NCBI RefSeq assembly: GCF_016741875.1
Contig: NZ_JAERRF010000002.1
Location: 186,001 to 250,000 of the forward strand
DNA: 64,000 bases
Direction of reading: 5' to 3'
Source: Streptomyces coffeae
GTDB lineage: Bacteria; Actinomycetota; Actinomycetes; Streptomycetales; Streptomycetaceae
Part shown: in pieces, positions 17,971 through 26,652 of the stretch
Layout of the letters: each line of letters starts with the position of its first letter
How positions within the stretch are numbered: position 1 is the first letter of the stretch
The notes under the pieces: model-generated
Told to the model about the DNA's origin: nothing
Databases searched by the model: none
The model's input: only the letters and a program-made list of their open reading frames with translations
Made by a program: the position numbers and the translations under genes

Positions 17971-18039
17971 CAACCTCCACCGCGCCCGCGACACCGCCGG
18001 CAGCCGTCAGCCACGCCGGGCACGGTTCCTCAGCGTTGG

Positions 18040-18290
18040 CCCGCCTCCACCCCGACTGCAGCCAAGCGCGGACCTGCCCTCCGGTCCCCGGTGCGCCGCG
18101 GGCGGCAGGCCGCCCTCGATGCCGCAACGGGAGACGGCCACGAGCGGAGTGTCCGGTTCCGCGCCGGGCGCCGCGAGCATGTCCCGGGCCAGAGGGTCGT
18201 ACTCGCGTCGGCCGAAGGACTGGGACTCCAGCCACTTGACCGAACCGATGAAGTGCACCGCACCCGCGACCGGTTCACGTTCGGTGCGGA
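18040..18290 (-). pseudogene. 3' fragment of a DUF234-type ATPase (partial copy of the gene at 22609)
   Basis: The minus strand reads EPVAGAVHFIGSVKWLESQS, FGRREYDPLARDMLA and PLVAVSRCGIE, nearly identical in protein and DNA to the C-terminal 80 residues of the intact ATPase at 22609-24042. The fragment has no start and diverges after GIEGGLPPAA. Its left part lies in the 300-base gap after jetD; its right end runs into hsdS, whose last residues and TGA come from this fragment's DNA in another frame. This is a duplication or recombination scar. Confidence 0.75.
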
Positions 18291-19636
18291 CCCAGGATGC
18301 CGCCGGAAGGCTCGCTGCGCACGTCAGCCCCGGTCTGAGCGCAGTCTCTGTACCGAGTCCTGATTCGGCTGCCGTCGGCAATGTTGCTCCGAATCGCCGG
18401 GGAACTGGACGGCGACCGGACGGCAGGTGAGTCTCGGCCGAGGGTCGGAGGCTCCTCGTGGACCGGCAACGGGATGGTGCGCAGCAGTGTGTCGAGGAGC
18501 ACCTTCAGGGTGTGGTTCTCGTCGAGCGCCGCCCGCGCCCTGCGGTGCAGGGGCTCCGCCCTCGCGTGGAATCGACGACGCGTCTCGGGGCCCGGCCAGG
18601 CGACATCAAGGGCCGAGAAGCGCCGTTTGGTGAGCTCACGGGCATGTCTGCCGTGAGCCGCAGCCGACAGATCTGTGCTTCGGGATCGGAGTTCGTGCAG
18701 AAGCCACCACAGGTCCGTGGACTCGGCAGGAGTGACTGCGAGGATCCCTCGGGATGGCACGGCGGGCAGGAGGGTGACCGCGGTGCGAGCGCCGTCCGGG
18801 CGGGGCGCAATCAGGAGCGTCCCCGGGGGGCACACGACGCGTGGGTCGGCCGGCTCGTGGGGAGCGGTGTCCTCGATGTAGGGCGGGGAGGCGTTGAAGA
18901 GCTGGGCGGGAGCGACCCGGGGGGCCATCACGCCTCCGCTGTCCGGGAGGGGCGCGGAGGCGGCCTTCCCAGTCCTCGCACGGGCAACGTTTTGGAATGT
19001 AGTCGGGGTCCGACAGAGGCGCTCGGAGGCCAAGATGGCGTAATGGGCGTCGGCCAGGGCGACCGCGTCGGCGACGATTTGTTGATTGAGCTCGGTCTTC
19101 CGTTCAATCAGACTGATCAGTTCTCGGATCGCGCCCATCTGTTCGCGCGGTGGCACGGCCACCGGCATCTTGCGTAGGGCGTCGAGACTCAGGGTGGGCT
19201 CGACATGTGCGGTGACATGCTGCTCGATCCAGGACCGGGAGGTGGGAGTCCTGAGCCAGATGCGCAGCCACTCGGTGACGCCGGGGTCCTTGCATCTGAT
19301 GATCCCCACGGAGCGCGTCGCGATCCAGCCGTGGTGCTCCGCGGTCACCAGGGCCGCATCGCCGACCCGGCGGACCAGGACGACCACGAGATCGCCCTCC
19401 TGCAATGCCGCCCGCGTCTTCCTCGGGTCGGCTCCGCCGGTACAACCGGGCTGCTCAGTGGTGATCCGCCCACCGCCGATGTCACCTGCGCGGACGACCC
19501 CTTGGTCATCCGGCAGGCCGTTTTCGAGGATGCCGTACGTGAGCTTCAGGTCGGCGGCGTCTTCTACCGTCACCTTCTCCCAGGTGCCAGAGCGCCTCGG
19601 AAGGGAGGCGACGACGGTTGTGAGGTCGTGCATCAC
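18275..19636 (-). CDS. hsdS: Type I restriction-modification specificity subunit HsdS
   Basis: A protein of 453 residues beginning with tandem ATGs that overlap the hsdM stop. It shows the two-TRD layout: TRD1 with GILENGLPDDQGVVRAGDI, ending in the conserved PVAVPPREQMGAIRELISLI helix at about residues 152-172, then TRD2 and a second helical segment (ARAALDENHTLKVLLDTLLRTIPLP) near residue 370. HsdS selects the DNA target for methylation by HsdM. The last 60 residues are Ser/Arg-rich and end inside the ATPase fragment, so the native C-terminus may have been replaced. No hsdR is present in the window. Confidence 0.85.
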   Translation of the reverse strand: MMHDLTTVVASLPRRSGTWEKVTVEDAADLKLTYGILENGLPDDQGVVRAGDIGGGRITTEQPGCTGGADPRKTRAALQEGDLVVVLVRRVGDAALVTAEHHGWIATRSVGIIRCKDPGVTEWLRIWLRTPTSRSWIEQHVTAHVEPTLSLDALRKMPVAVPPREQMGAIRELISLIERKTELNQQIVADAVALADAHYAILASERLCRTPTTFQNVARARTGKAASAPLPDSGGVMAPRVAPAQLFNASPPYIEDTAPHEPADPRVVCPPGTLLIAPRPDGARTAVTLLPAVPSRGILAVTPAESTDLWWLLHELRSRSTDLSAAAHGRHARELTKRRFSALDVAWPGPETRRRFHARAEPLHRRARAALDENHTLKVLLDTLLRTIPLPVHEEPPTLGRDSPAVRSPSSSPAIRSNIADGSRIRTRYRDCAQTGADVRSEPSGGILGPHRT

Positions 19637-21138
19637 AGGCTGTCCAAGGCTCGTCGCAGGTCATGCTCCAGTACGTGTGCTTCATCGAACTTCGCGTACA
19701 ACTCCCGGGTGAGCCGCTCGACCCGCTGTCGCGCCGCGGTGCCTTCCTCAACCGCTTCGACTCCCGCGTATGACGTGGGCAACAGATCGTGCTCACGGTC
19801 GGCAATCTCCTGGGCTGAGCTGGAACGGCACCAGCCGGGTTCATCCTGGTAGTTGGCTTCCGGCCCTCCGGGATCGGCCGCTGTCCCTCTCCAGGCGGCA
19901 AGAGTGCGCAAGATCTTCTCCACCCCGTCAGGAGCCAGTAGCCGCCGCCGGGATTTACCCACAAGTTCGTACGCCTCTCGGGCATGGATGAAGAGGACCT
20001 GACCACGACGGTCCCTCCGCCCCCAGCCCCTGTGCGGGCTCTTGTCCCGATTCAGCAGCCAGACGCAGCAGGAGATCTTGGTGTGGGTGAACAGTCCAGG
20101 TGGCAACGCCACGATGCACTCGACGAGGTCGGAGTCAACAAGATGTTCGCGGATTCTTCGCTCGACCGGTCGCATGCCGGTGGCAGCACCGTCGGCCATG
20201 AGGACGGCGGCCCTGCCCTGAGGAGCGAGGGCATGTGCGATATGCAGCAGCCAGGCAAAATTCGCTCTATCGCGCGGTGGAGCAGCTTCATCCGGCCACC
20301 GCGGGTCGTTCCTGGGCAGGGGGTCGGGCCCCCAAGCGGACAGGTTGAACGGCGGATTGGCGAGCACGATGTCATATGACGCGTGCGCGGGTCGCTCCAA
20401 GCTGTCCATCGGCGGTTCAAGCGTTGCCGTGACACCGTGCGCGGCGAGGTTCATCTGCGCGATCTGCAGGGTGCCGGCATGAAGGTCCTGCCCTGTCAGT
20501 GACAACTTGGCATCGAGAAAGCCGATCTGTTCACGAACCTGACGTACGGCCTCGATCAGCAGTCCCGCCGAGCCGCACACCGGGTCGAGGACTCGGTTCC
20601 CGTCCTGAGGCGCCACCGCTGCCACCATCAGTCGCACGATGTCCCCGGGCGTGAAGTAGTGCCCGCCCTGAGCCTGAGCGGCGGACAGATCCGCCAGACA
20701 TTGATCAAGTAGCTCCGCCGGCCTCTCAGCTCGGTCGATGGCCACGATCAGTTGGCGGAGCTGGTCCTCGACAGTCGCTGGAAGGCGGGGCGCCAGGCCC
20801 GGGTCCTCATCGGCATCGTCCAGGTCGAGACCGTGCGGCAGCCATTGCATCAGGCAGCTTCGAACGCGAGGTCCCACCGGTGAGGAACGGTCGGTGGTCT
20901 GGGCGACGAGCCACGTCCACGACGGTCTCCTCAACGCCGCCGCATGATGGTCCCGCGCCGCCCACCGCAGGTAGATCAAGCCGACGACAACGCGGCAGGC
21001 GTCCTGTGCGTTCATCCTGCCGCTGATGCTCCGCGTCAGCCGCCGGACCTGAACCGGCACCGCGTCCTGTCCTGCTTCCCTCTTTCCTCCGGGCGTTCGC
21101 GCCCTCTGTCGCACGGGCTGACGGTCACTCACATTCAT
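19633..21138 (-). CDS. hsdM: Type I N6-adenine DNA methyltransferase HsdM
   Basis: A protein of 501 residues from the ATG at 21138 (MNVSDRQPVRQ); a longer open frame upstream is the antisense of a small membrane-protein gene. An N-terminal helical HsdM_N domain is followed by HYFTPGDIVRLMV, motif I VLDPVCGSAGLLIEAV, a QDLHAGTLQIAQMNLAAHGV strand and the catalytic motif IV VLANPPFNLS. It methylates adenine in the sequence chosen by HsdS. The stop overlaps the hsdS start (ATGA) and its own start overlaps the stop of the small membrane protein. Motif I has DPVCGSAG where the family usually has DPxCGTGG, within normal variation. Confidence 0.9.
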   Translation of the reverse strand: MNVSDRQPVRQRARTPGGKREAGQDAVPVQVRRLTRSISGRMNAQDACRVVVGLIYLRWAARDHHAAALRRPSWTWLVAQTTDRSSPVGPRVRSCLMQWLPHGLDLDDADEDPGLAPRLPATVEDQLRQLIVAIDRAERPAELLDQCLADLSAAQAQGGHYFTPGDIVRLMVAAVAPQDGNRVLDPVCGSAGLLIEAVRQVREQIGFLDAKLSLTGQDLHAGTLQIAQMNLAAHGVTATLEPPMDSLERPAHASYDIVLANPPFNLSAWGPDPLPRNDPRWPDEAAPPRDRANFAWLLHIAHALAPQGRAAVLMADGAATGMRPVERRIREHLVDSDLVECIVALPPGLFTHTKISCCVWLLNRDKSPHRGWGRRDRRGQVLFIHAREAYELVGKSRRRLLAPDGVEKILRTLAAWRGTAADPGGPEANYQDEPGWCRSSSAQEIADREHDLLPTSYAGVEAVEEGTAARQRVERLTRELYAKFDEAHVLEHDLRRALDSL

Positions 21139-21320
21139 ACAACCCCCACAGTGGACATGATCAGGATGACAAGCGGCAGGGTGGCAGCGAAGGCCGCGGC
21201 TCCTGTCCGGATGGCCACCGTAAGCCGCGCCCCTCCCGTTCTCTCCAGCATCCCGGCCAGCAGTGCGACCACCACCGCGAATAAGACCGCCACGGTCACG
21301 AACAACAGCTTCCGTTCCAT
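21135..21320 (-). CDS. Small two-helix membrane protein upstream of hsdM
   Basis: A protein of 61 residues starting MERKLLFVTVAVLFAVVVAL. Two hydrophobic stretches (residues 5-22 and about 38-58) are separated by a short basic loop (ERTGGARLTVAIRTG), so it is predicted to span the membrane twice with a very short C-terminus. It overlaps the hsdM start by four bases. Small membrane proteins are not a usual part of type I systems; I do not recognise the family. The gap from 21321 to 21761 shows only the possible fragment at 21490. Confidence 0.6.
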   Translation of the reverse strand: MERKLLFVTVAVLFAVVVALLAGMLERTGGARLTVAIRTGAAAFAATLPLVILIMSTVGVV

Positions 21321-21489
21321 CTCCGACTCCCACCCTCGCGATGTGCCGCGCCCCATGGGGCGTGCCCACGGAGCGCGTTCGGCTCGCTTTTTCTCGCCGA
21401 CTCATAGGAACCGTAGAGGTCGCACGGCAAGCACCGCTCAGAGCACGCAGTTTGGGTTTTCTTAAGGGCTCTGAGGAGGCTATCAGGGG

Positions 21490-21755
21490 CTAGCTTGAGA
21501 AGCACAGGGTTTGGGTTTACCGGAAGAGGAGCGTCGCGGGCCCGGGTGGTCGTGACGAACAGCGGAGCCACTGTCGGCGCCGACTTGGCGGAAGAACGCG
21601 ACCAGTTCTTCTGCCGATCCGGGCGTCACTTCCGCTGATCGAAGCTCCGTCGTCGCCACTTCTGCCCCAGGAGCGGAGAACACACCAAGCGGTCCGCGCC
21701 ATGCGATGGCGGCCCCCCACCAGTTCCGGCTCCGATCGTCGGGCGTGGGTTTCGG
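21490..21755 (-). pseudogene. Possible coding remnant, unknown family
   Basis: The minus strand reads RNWWGAAIAWRGPLGVFSAP and then EVATTELRSAEVTPGSAEEL, with codon use and composition like a real protein, but there is no start or recognisable domain and it runs on to the repeated GGTTTGGGTTT tract near 21510. I read it as the tail of a lost gene. Two GTTTGGGTTT copies (about 21449 and 21509) flank part of it. Confidence 0.2.
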
Positions 21756-21761
21756 CGCGCT

Positions 21762-22534
21762 TCACAGGCCGTGCTGGTCGAGGAGTCGCATGAGGTTGCG
21801 TTTGCGCTTCTGGCCGGCGCGCAGGGCGGTGAGGTAGGTGGTGAACTCTTCCCGGGTGTCCAGGCGATGGTGGCAGTCTCGGATGCTCAGCAGCAGGCTG
21901 GCCAGCTGCTCGTAGATCGCGTTGCCCGTCTCCTTCGTGAGGGGTTCGGCCAGGCGGTGGTAGACGCCGAGCGCGTCGGCGGGGCGGATGGGGCGGACCT
22001 GGTCGGCAAGGGTGCGCCACTGTTGGTCGTCAGCGCCGATGTCGGTGGCGGCCTGCCAGGCGGCGTCAAGGTCCTTGTCATCGAGCAGGGCGTCGATCAA
22101 GACGGGGCCGCCGTAGCCCGAAGCTCCAGGCGGCGCCGCAACTGCCGGTCTTCGCCGACTTGTTCCCGCATCAAAGCGAGCAACTCGTCCTTGGACAGGT
22201 TGGACAGCCACCCGTCAAGGTCCTGCGCACGGTCCTGGGCCGCCTTCCGCTGCCGCGGCAAGCTCTCTCGCTGGGCGAGCACGGTCAGACCGAGGGCGAC
22301 CAGGTGCTTGCAGAAGTTGCCCTCCATGCCGTACGGGCAGTCACACTCTCCGGACAGCCCACCTGGCCCGTCCAGCGTCAGCTCCACCTCGTACCGCTCC
22401 GTGCCATGGACACTCGCGGTGACCCAGCTGGCATCGACCTCGACCCCGGACACCGCGTCCAGGTAGCCGAGCCCCCGTTCGAAGGAGCGCGAGCCGGCCA
22501 ACGCCCGCAGAGCCGACTCGGTGAACCCTTCCAT
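21762..22534 (-). pseudogene. SWIM zinc-finger protein with large internal deletion
   Basis: The first 140 residues (from the ATG at 22534, MEGFTESALRALAGSRSFER) and the last 115 residues (ending LLDQHGL at 21762) match the intact 558-residue SWIM protein at 58743-60419, including the zinc ligands ECDCPYGMEGNFCKH. About 300 residues are missing between LELRA and YGGPVLIDALLDDKD, and the join changes frame, so the upstream frame ends shortly after it at a TGA. The join falls at GCTACGGCGGCCCCG, consistent with a deletion between short similar sequences. It follows the ATPase gene on the same strand. Confidence 0.8.
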
Positions 22535-22608
22535 GGCCTCCTCCGCTCTCGTGCCACCTGCTGACCCCGGCATCCGCCCTCCGGGTCGCTTGCCCGCCGG
22601 TCCCCCGG

Positions 22609-24042
22609 TTACTGCCATGCGCGGACCAAATCCTCCGGTCCCCAGTACGCCGCGAGCGGCAGGTCGTCCTCGATGCCGCAACGGGAGATGGCCACGAGCG
22701 GGGAGTCCGGTTCGGCGCCGGGCACCGCGAGCATGTCCCGGGCCAGGGTGTCGTACTCGCGTCGCCCAAATGGCTGGGACTCCAGCCACTTGATGGACCC
22801 AATGAAGTGCACCGCGCCCGCGACCGGTTCGCGGTCGGCGCCGATCAGATCGATCTCGGGGTTGTTCTGCCGGTTCCACCAGCCGCCGATCGCCTCCGTC
22901 CGAGGCCACCTGTCATCGGGGAGCAGGCGCAGCAGCGACTCGCGGATGACCGGCTCGACCGCACGCCCTCGCCAGGTGGTCCACGACCGCTCGATGCGCT
23001 CCAAGGCGAGATCCCCGCGGCCGCGTTCGATGAGCGGGATTCCCCGCTGCAGGAAGGCCAGCCAGAACCGGAGATACGGGTCGGCGATCCGGTAGCGCTT
23101 GTTCTTGGTGTCGGGCTTCGTGGAAAGCGGGAGGTCAGTGGCCAGGATGCGCTTGGTCTGCAAGGTGTGCAGCAGTGGCGACAGGGTCCCGGAGGGCAGG
23201 GCGCCTGCGCCGCCAGCCTGCGCGGCGATGGTGGAGAAGGTCCGCTCCCCACTGCCGACCGCCTCCAGTACCGCCCGCGAGTGTGACGCCTCAGGGAACT
23301 CCCCCAGCAGCGACAGCTCACCCGCCACCAGCAGCGGTGAGAGGGGGTTGGCCACTGCCTCACGCAGGAAATCAGCGCGCCCCATCCCGGGCCGCCACGA
23401 CTGGACGATCTCGGGGAAGCCCCCGGTGATCAGCAGCGCGTCCACCGCCTCCGCCGCGTCCAGAGAGGTCATGGCCTGCACATCGGCCAGGTGCAGTGGA
23501 CGTACGGTCATCTTCGCGGCCCGACCGAAGAACGGACGGCCATAGGACTGCAGAGCCTCCATCACCGACATGTCGCTGCCCACCAGGATCAGCAGAACCG
23601 GCTTGGCGGACAGGTGGCGGTCCCAGACCGTCTGCAACGCCCCTTCGAACTCTCGGTCCTGTTCCACCAGCCACGGCACCTCGTCGATCACCGCTACGCT
23701 CGGGACGTCATCCGGCACCGCGACCGCCAGGGACCGCAGCGCCTGGTTCCAGTCCGCGGCGTGCAGTCCCGCCACCAGTTCCGCCCCGGGCAGCGGGGAC
23801 TGCGCAAGGGCTGCGGAGAAGTCTGCCCGCTCAGCGACGGCGTTACGGCCCCGGGTCGCCTGGAAGACCACGTACGGAACGCCGGACCGGTCACAGAACT
23901 CCTGGACCAGACGAGACTTCCCCACCCGACGCCGCCCCGTCATGATCACAGCCTGGCCTCGGGTGGATCCCGCGCCCCCGGTCACGAGACCCAGTTGCCT
24001 GGTCAGCAGGTCGAGGTCAGCAATCCTGCCCTTGAATTCCAT
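22609..24042 (-). CDS. AAA/DUF234 ATPase with C-terminal nuclease-like domain
   Basis: A protein of 477 residues starting MEFKGRIADLDLLTRQL (a start 10 codons further out is possible). Walker A is TGRRRVGKSRLVQEF at about residues 36-50, Walker B is VAVIDEVPWLV near 120, the sensor is LILVGSDMSVM near 152, and a winged-helix segment (FSTIAAQAGGA) follows. The C-terminal DUF234 domain (PEIDLIGADRE, then HFIGSIKWLES, a D...E/S-x-K pattern) resembles the PD-(D/E)XK fold. Such ATPases are common in defence and mobile contexts with no settled role. An AT-rich direct-repeat operator candidate lies just upstream. A 3' copy occurs at 18040. Confidence 0.82.
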   Translation of the reverse strand: MEFKGRIADLDLLTRQLGLVTGGAGSTRGQAVIMTGRRRVGKSRLVQEFCDRSGVPYVVFQATRGRNAVAERADFSAALAQSPLPGAELVAGLHAADWNQALRSLAVAVPDDVPSVAVIDEVPWLVEQDREFEGALQTVWDRHLSAKPVLLILVGSDMSVMEALQSYGRPFFGRAAKMTVRPLHLADVQAMTSLDAAEAVDALLITGGFPEIVQSWRPGMGRADFLREAVANPLSPLLVAGELSLLGEFPEASHSRAVLEAVGSGERTFSTIAAQAGGAGALPSGTLSPLLHTLQTKRILATDLPLSTKPDTKNKRYRIADPYLRFWLAFLQRGIPLIERGRGDLALERIERSWTTWRGRAVEPVIRESLLRLLPDDRWPRTEAIGGWWNRQNNPEIDLIGADREPVAGAVHFIGSIKWLESQPFGRREYDTLARDMLAVPGAEPDSPLVAISRCGIEDDLPLAAYWGPEDLVRAWQ

Positions 24043-24078
24043 CCCTGCTCCACCCCCTCGGGCATCAAACATAGTTTC

Positions 24079-24108
24079 GATCTTACGTAGATTGGATCTT
24101 ACTTAGAT
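24079..24108 (-). promoter_or_regulatory. Two 14-bp direct repeats in an AT-rich island before the ATPase gene
   Basis: GATCTTACGTAGAT and GATCTTACTTAGAT lie 16 bases apart start to start, 37 bases upstream of the ATPase ATG. Each half is itself partly palindromic (TTACGTA). Such AT-rich sequence is very unusual in this GC-rich window, so a promoter/operator for the ATPase gene is likely. No adjacent regulator gene is seen. Confidence 0.45.
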
Positions 24109-24261
24109 GGTAGCTCCCTTTTGAGGGCAACGCAGGCGATCACTGGAAAGGTCGGCACATCGACTCAGGCCTGCTCACGGGCCATGGGCAGACACCCCGA
24201 ATGCCGACCATCAGCACGTTGCCGGGGCGCGGCAGGAGTCGCGAGGGGGTGCCCCAGCCGC

Positions 24262-24390
24262 AGCGGCCGAAGCGCCGATCGCCTACGTTCCCGCTCGATT
24301 CACCGGGACGGTCGTCTCGATCCCCAGCTCACCGCCCATCAATGGCTCGGTTTGTCCCCATGTGCTGCGTCCCCTGCCGGGGGCACCTCG
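24262..24390. repeat. Dispersed repeat, copy R2
   Basis: Contains CAGCTCACCGCCCATCAATG and CTCGGTTTGTCCCCATGTGC; it matches R1 (8845-8975) over about 130 bases and R3 (58620-58735) over about 90. It sits between the ATPase promoter region and the antitoxin/PIN remnants. I see nothing else in 24109-24540. Confidence 0.5.
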
Positions 24391-24548
24391 AAGTAGGTGC
24401 CAGCAGACCCCGCCATCAGCCCAGACGCTGAGAGCGGGGTCTTCGTACTGGCGTCGATCCGTGATTGGCGACCTCTGCCCGTCCCCACCCGCTCAGCTAC
24501 CCCACTCTTTGAGGGGACAGGGGGCTGCTGCGGCACCAGGCAGCAGTC

Positions 24549-24657
24549 TCGGAGGCCAAGCATGGGCCGATTACCGAGGAAGACGTCCAAGCCGAGCGGG
24601 AACAGTTGCAACTTGCCCGCGAGGAGCAGCGGCCTGGAGGGGTCGGGCCGACGCCGT
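24549..24657 (+). pseudogene. Antitoxin C-terminal remnant of a PIN toxin module
   Basis: The plus strand reads SEAKHGPITEEDVQAEREQL followed by QLAREEQ, the usual tail of antitoxins encoded just upstream of actinobacterial PIN toxins (GPITEEDVxxER). There is no start or DNA-binding domain. It runs directly into the PIN toxin start at 24658, the expected gene order. Confidence 0.45.
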
Positions 24658-25074
24658 ATGACACGCCCCTCCGCCACTCCGGGCGGCGCCCTGGTCCTCG
24701 ACTGCGAAGGGCTGGCCAAACCCGCCGCTGGGCGATCGTGAGGTGACTGGGTGGCTGGCACTCGCCCTGGCGGACGACATGAGGCGATTACCAGTGCGGC
24801 TACCGTTGTCGAGGCGGTTCACCCACGGATCAGGCGGCCCAGCCCTTGAATGGACGCTGGCCCGTACCGTCATCGAACGAGTCACCGAGTCCATCGCATC
24901 GGCCCTCCTCGCCGATGCCGGCCTGCGCGGCTACAAGTACGCCATCGATGCCATGCTCACCGCCACCGCCCCCGCCGCCCCCGACCCCTCCGTTCTTACC
25001 TCCATCCGGAGGACCGCATCACGCTGTGCGGCACGCGCTCGCTCCTCGTTGAAGGGCCACCAACTCCAGAGTAG
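24658..25074 (+). pseudogene. PIN-domain (VapC-like) toxin, frameshifted
   Basis: The ATG at 24658 gives MTRPSATPGGALVLDCEGLA, with the first PIN catalytic Asp, then stops at 24741. The family continues in another frame as TGWLALALADDMRRL, ALEWTLARTVIERVTESIAS, ALLADAGLRGYKYAIDAMLT and PDPSVLTS, and finishes in a third frame as PEDRITLCGTRSLLVEG to 25074. Two frameshifts and a corrupted centre make it non-functional. The middle piece forms the first 100 residues of a long open frame that continues into the next gene, so that gene's true start lies downstream of this remnant. Confidence 0.65.
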
Positions 25075-25123
25075 TCATTCCAAGCCAGAACTAGGCGGCA
25101 GATATCTGTATAAGCTTCATCGT

Positions 25124-26554
25124 GTGGCCTTCATCGTGACCTTGACCGCGAACGAACTCGACGCCAATCTTGGCAAGTTCAGGATTGAGCAGCGGCTGAC
25201 CAAGTCCCGCCCCAAGAGTCTGGATATCAACGCGGCACTTGATGGTCCACCCATCGCGCTCTTGATCAGCGAGGGGCCGCCCCAGCACGGACGGGACCGA
25301 TCTCGGTGGCTCGCATGGATAGGCCTCGTCGCTCGTCATGGCACTGTGGGAGCGGTCGACAAGAGCATCACCGTCGATCCGCTCCGGGAGTGCGTCGAAG
25401 TCGTTCCGCTCGACGGCCCTGACGGCATCCTGCACGACTTACCAGCACCTCTGCGCCAAGAGTTCGAAAATGCTTCACTGGCAGGCACGGTCGGAGCTTG
25501 CAGCAACGCCGTATGGCAATCGCTGGAGAGTGCGCTTCGCGCCGCACGCCCCGGACTCGGCCCCCTGCTTGACTGGTTGATCGCCCAAGCCGACCCGCCT
25601 CTCTTCGGAAGCAGTGCGGCAGACCAGTCCTGGCAGGAGCAGCGCGACGCAACAGGAAGCCTGCTTCGCATCGCAGATTTCCCGCTCGCTGCACTCGCCG
25701 CATGGCGACAGCCGCCGTCAGAAGACGACCCGTACACTGCCGGGCTGATTCCACAGCCCGTGGAGCACAGCCTCATCGACTACGACGTCCGCGTCGCCGG
25801 CGAGGCATTCGGAATGTTCAGCGAATGGCAGCAAGGCACCGCAGTTCGCTGCGACATTCACGTACTCCACGACGCGTCAGGAAGGCGGCTTGAGGTGGTC
25901 AACGTCAACGCCACGCCGGTCGAATCGCGTTTGGGAACAGACATGCTCTACTACCACGAGCCCACCAGGAGCTTCGTCTTCGTCCAGTACAAGCGGCTCA
26001 ACCCTGACACTCGCTCGATCTATGTGGACACACGGCTGAGACGCCAACTTGACCGGCTCGAAGAAACGGCGAAGTTGAGCAGTCCTCCGACGCAGCCGAG
26101 CGAGTGGCGCCTCGGCAACGACCCCTGCTTCCTGAAGCTGGCATATTGGCCACAGAATGCCGAAAATCGCCCGGTCCATGAGCTTGCACGAGGCATGTAT
26201 CTGCCTGTCTCGTACGTCCGGCTCCTACTCGAAGACGACTGCACGCGCGGTAAACAAGCGAACAGCACAGCACGGATCCTCGGCTACGATCAAGTTGAAC
26301 GGCATCTCACCAGCACTCAGTTCATCGACCTCGTCAAGCACGGTCTTGCTGGAACAGTAGGCACCACCAGGGAGCAGCTGTACGCATTGGTCAAGCGGCG
26401 CGTGAGCGTCGGCCACAGCGTCGTGGTGGCTACGGAATCCAGCGAGGAGTCGGTCCGCGCGCGGCAGGCGCGCACCCGGAATCGGGGTGCCAAGCGCAGG
26501 ACCTATCTTCACCACGCCTATAAACAGAATCCGCCGGGCGGCCTCCGTCAGTGA
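25124..26554 (+). CDS. Hypothetical protein with predicted D...QxK nuclease-like C-terminal region
   Basis: A frame open from 24743, but its first 100 residues are PIN-toxin debris; I take the GTG at 25124 (VAFIVTLTANELDANLGKF) as start, giving 476 residues, though 25136 is also possible. Visible parts: an N-terminal domain with DGPPIALLISEGPPQHGRDR, a helical middle (SLESALRAARPGLGPLLDWL), and a C-terminal core with VNVNATPVESRLGTDMLYYH followed by RSFVFVQYKRL. The GTDML...VFVQYK pattern resembles a PD-(D/E)XK nuclease with Gln in place of Glu. I do not know the family. GC content is lower than its neighbours. Confidence 0.65.
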   Translation: MAFIVTLTANELDANLGKFRIEQRLTKSRPKSLDINAALDGPPIALLISEGPPQHGRDRSRWLAWIGLVARHGTVGAVDKSITVDPLRECVEVVPLDGPDGILHDLPAPLRQEFENASLAGTVGACSNAVWQSLESALRAARPGLGPLLDWLIAQADPPLFGSSAADQSWQEQRDATGSLLRIADFPLAALAAWRQPPSEDDPYTAGLIPQPVEHSLIDYDVRVAGEAFGMFSEWQQGTAVRCDIHVLHDASGRRLEVVNVNATPVESRLGTDMLYYHEPTRSFVFVQYKRLNPDTRSIYVDTRLRRQLDRLEETAKLSSPPTQPSEWRLGNDPCFLKLAYWPQNAENRPVHELARGMYLPVSYVRLLLEDDCTRGKQANSTARILGYDQVERHLTSTQFIDLVKHGLAGTVGTTREQLYALVKRRVSVGHSVVVATESSEESVRARQARTRNRGAKRRTYLHHAYKQNPPGGLRQ

Positions 26555-26652
26555 GACACGCTGCGGATGGGTAGCATTAGCATGACTGATTGGTTGTGGT
26601 GCCGTCTTCAGTCGCCCCCGATGGCAGACGAATGGACGAATTGGGGGGTCTC

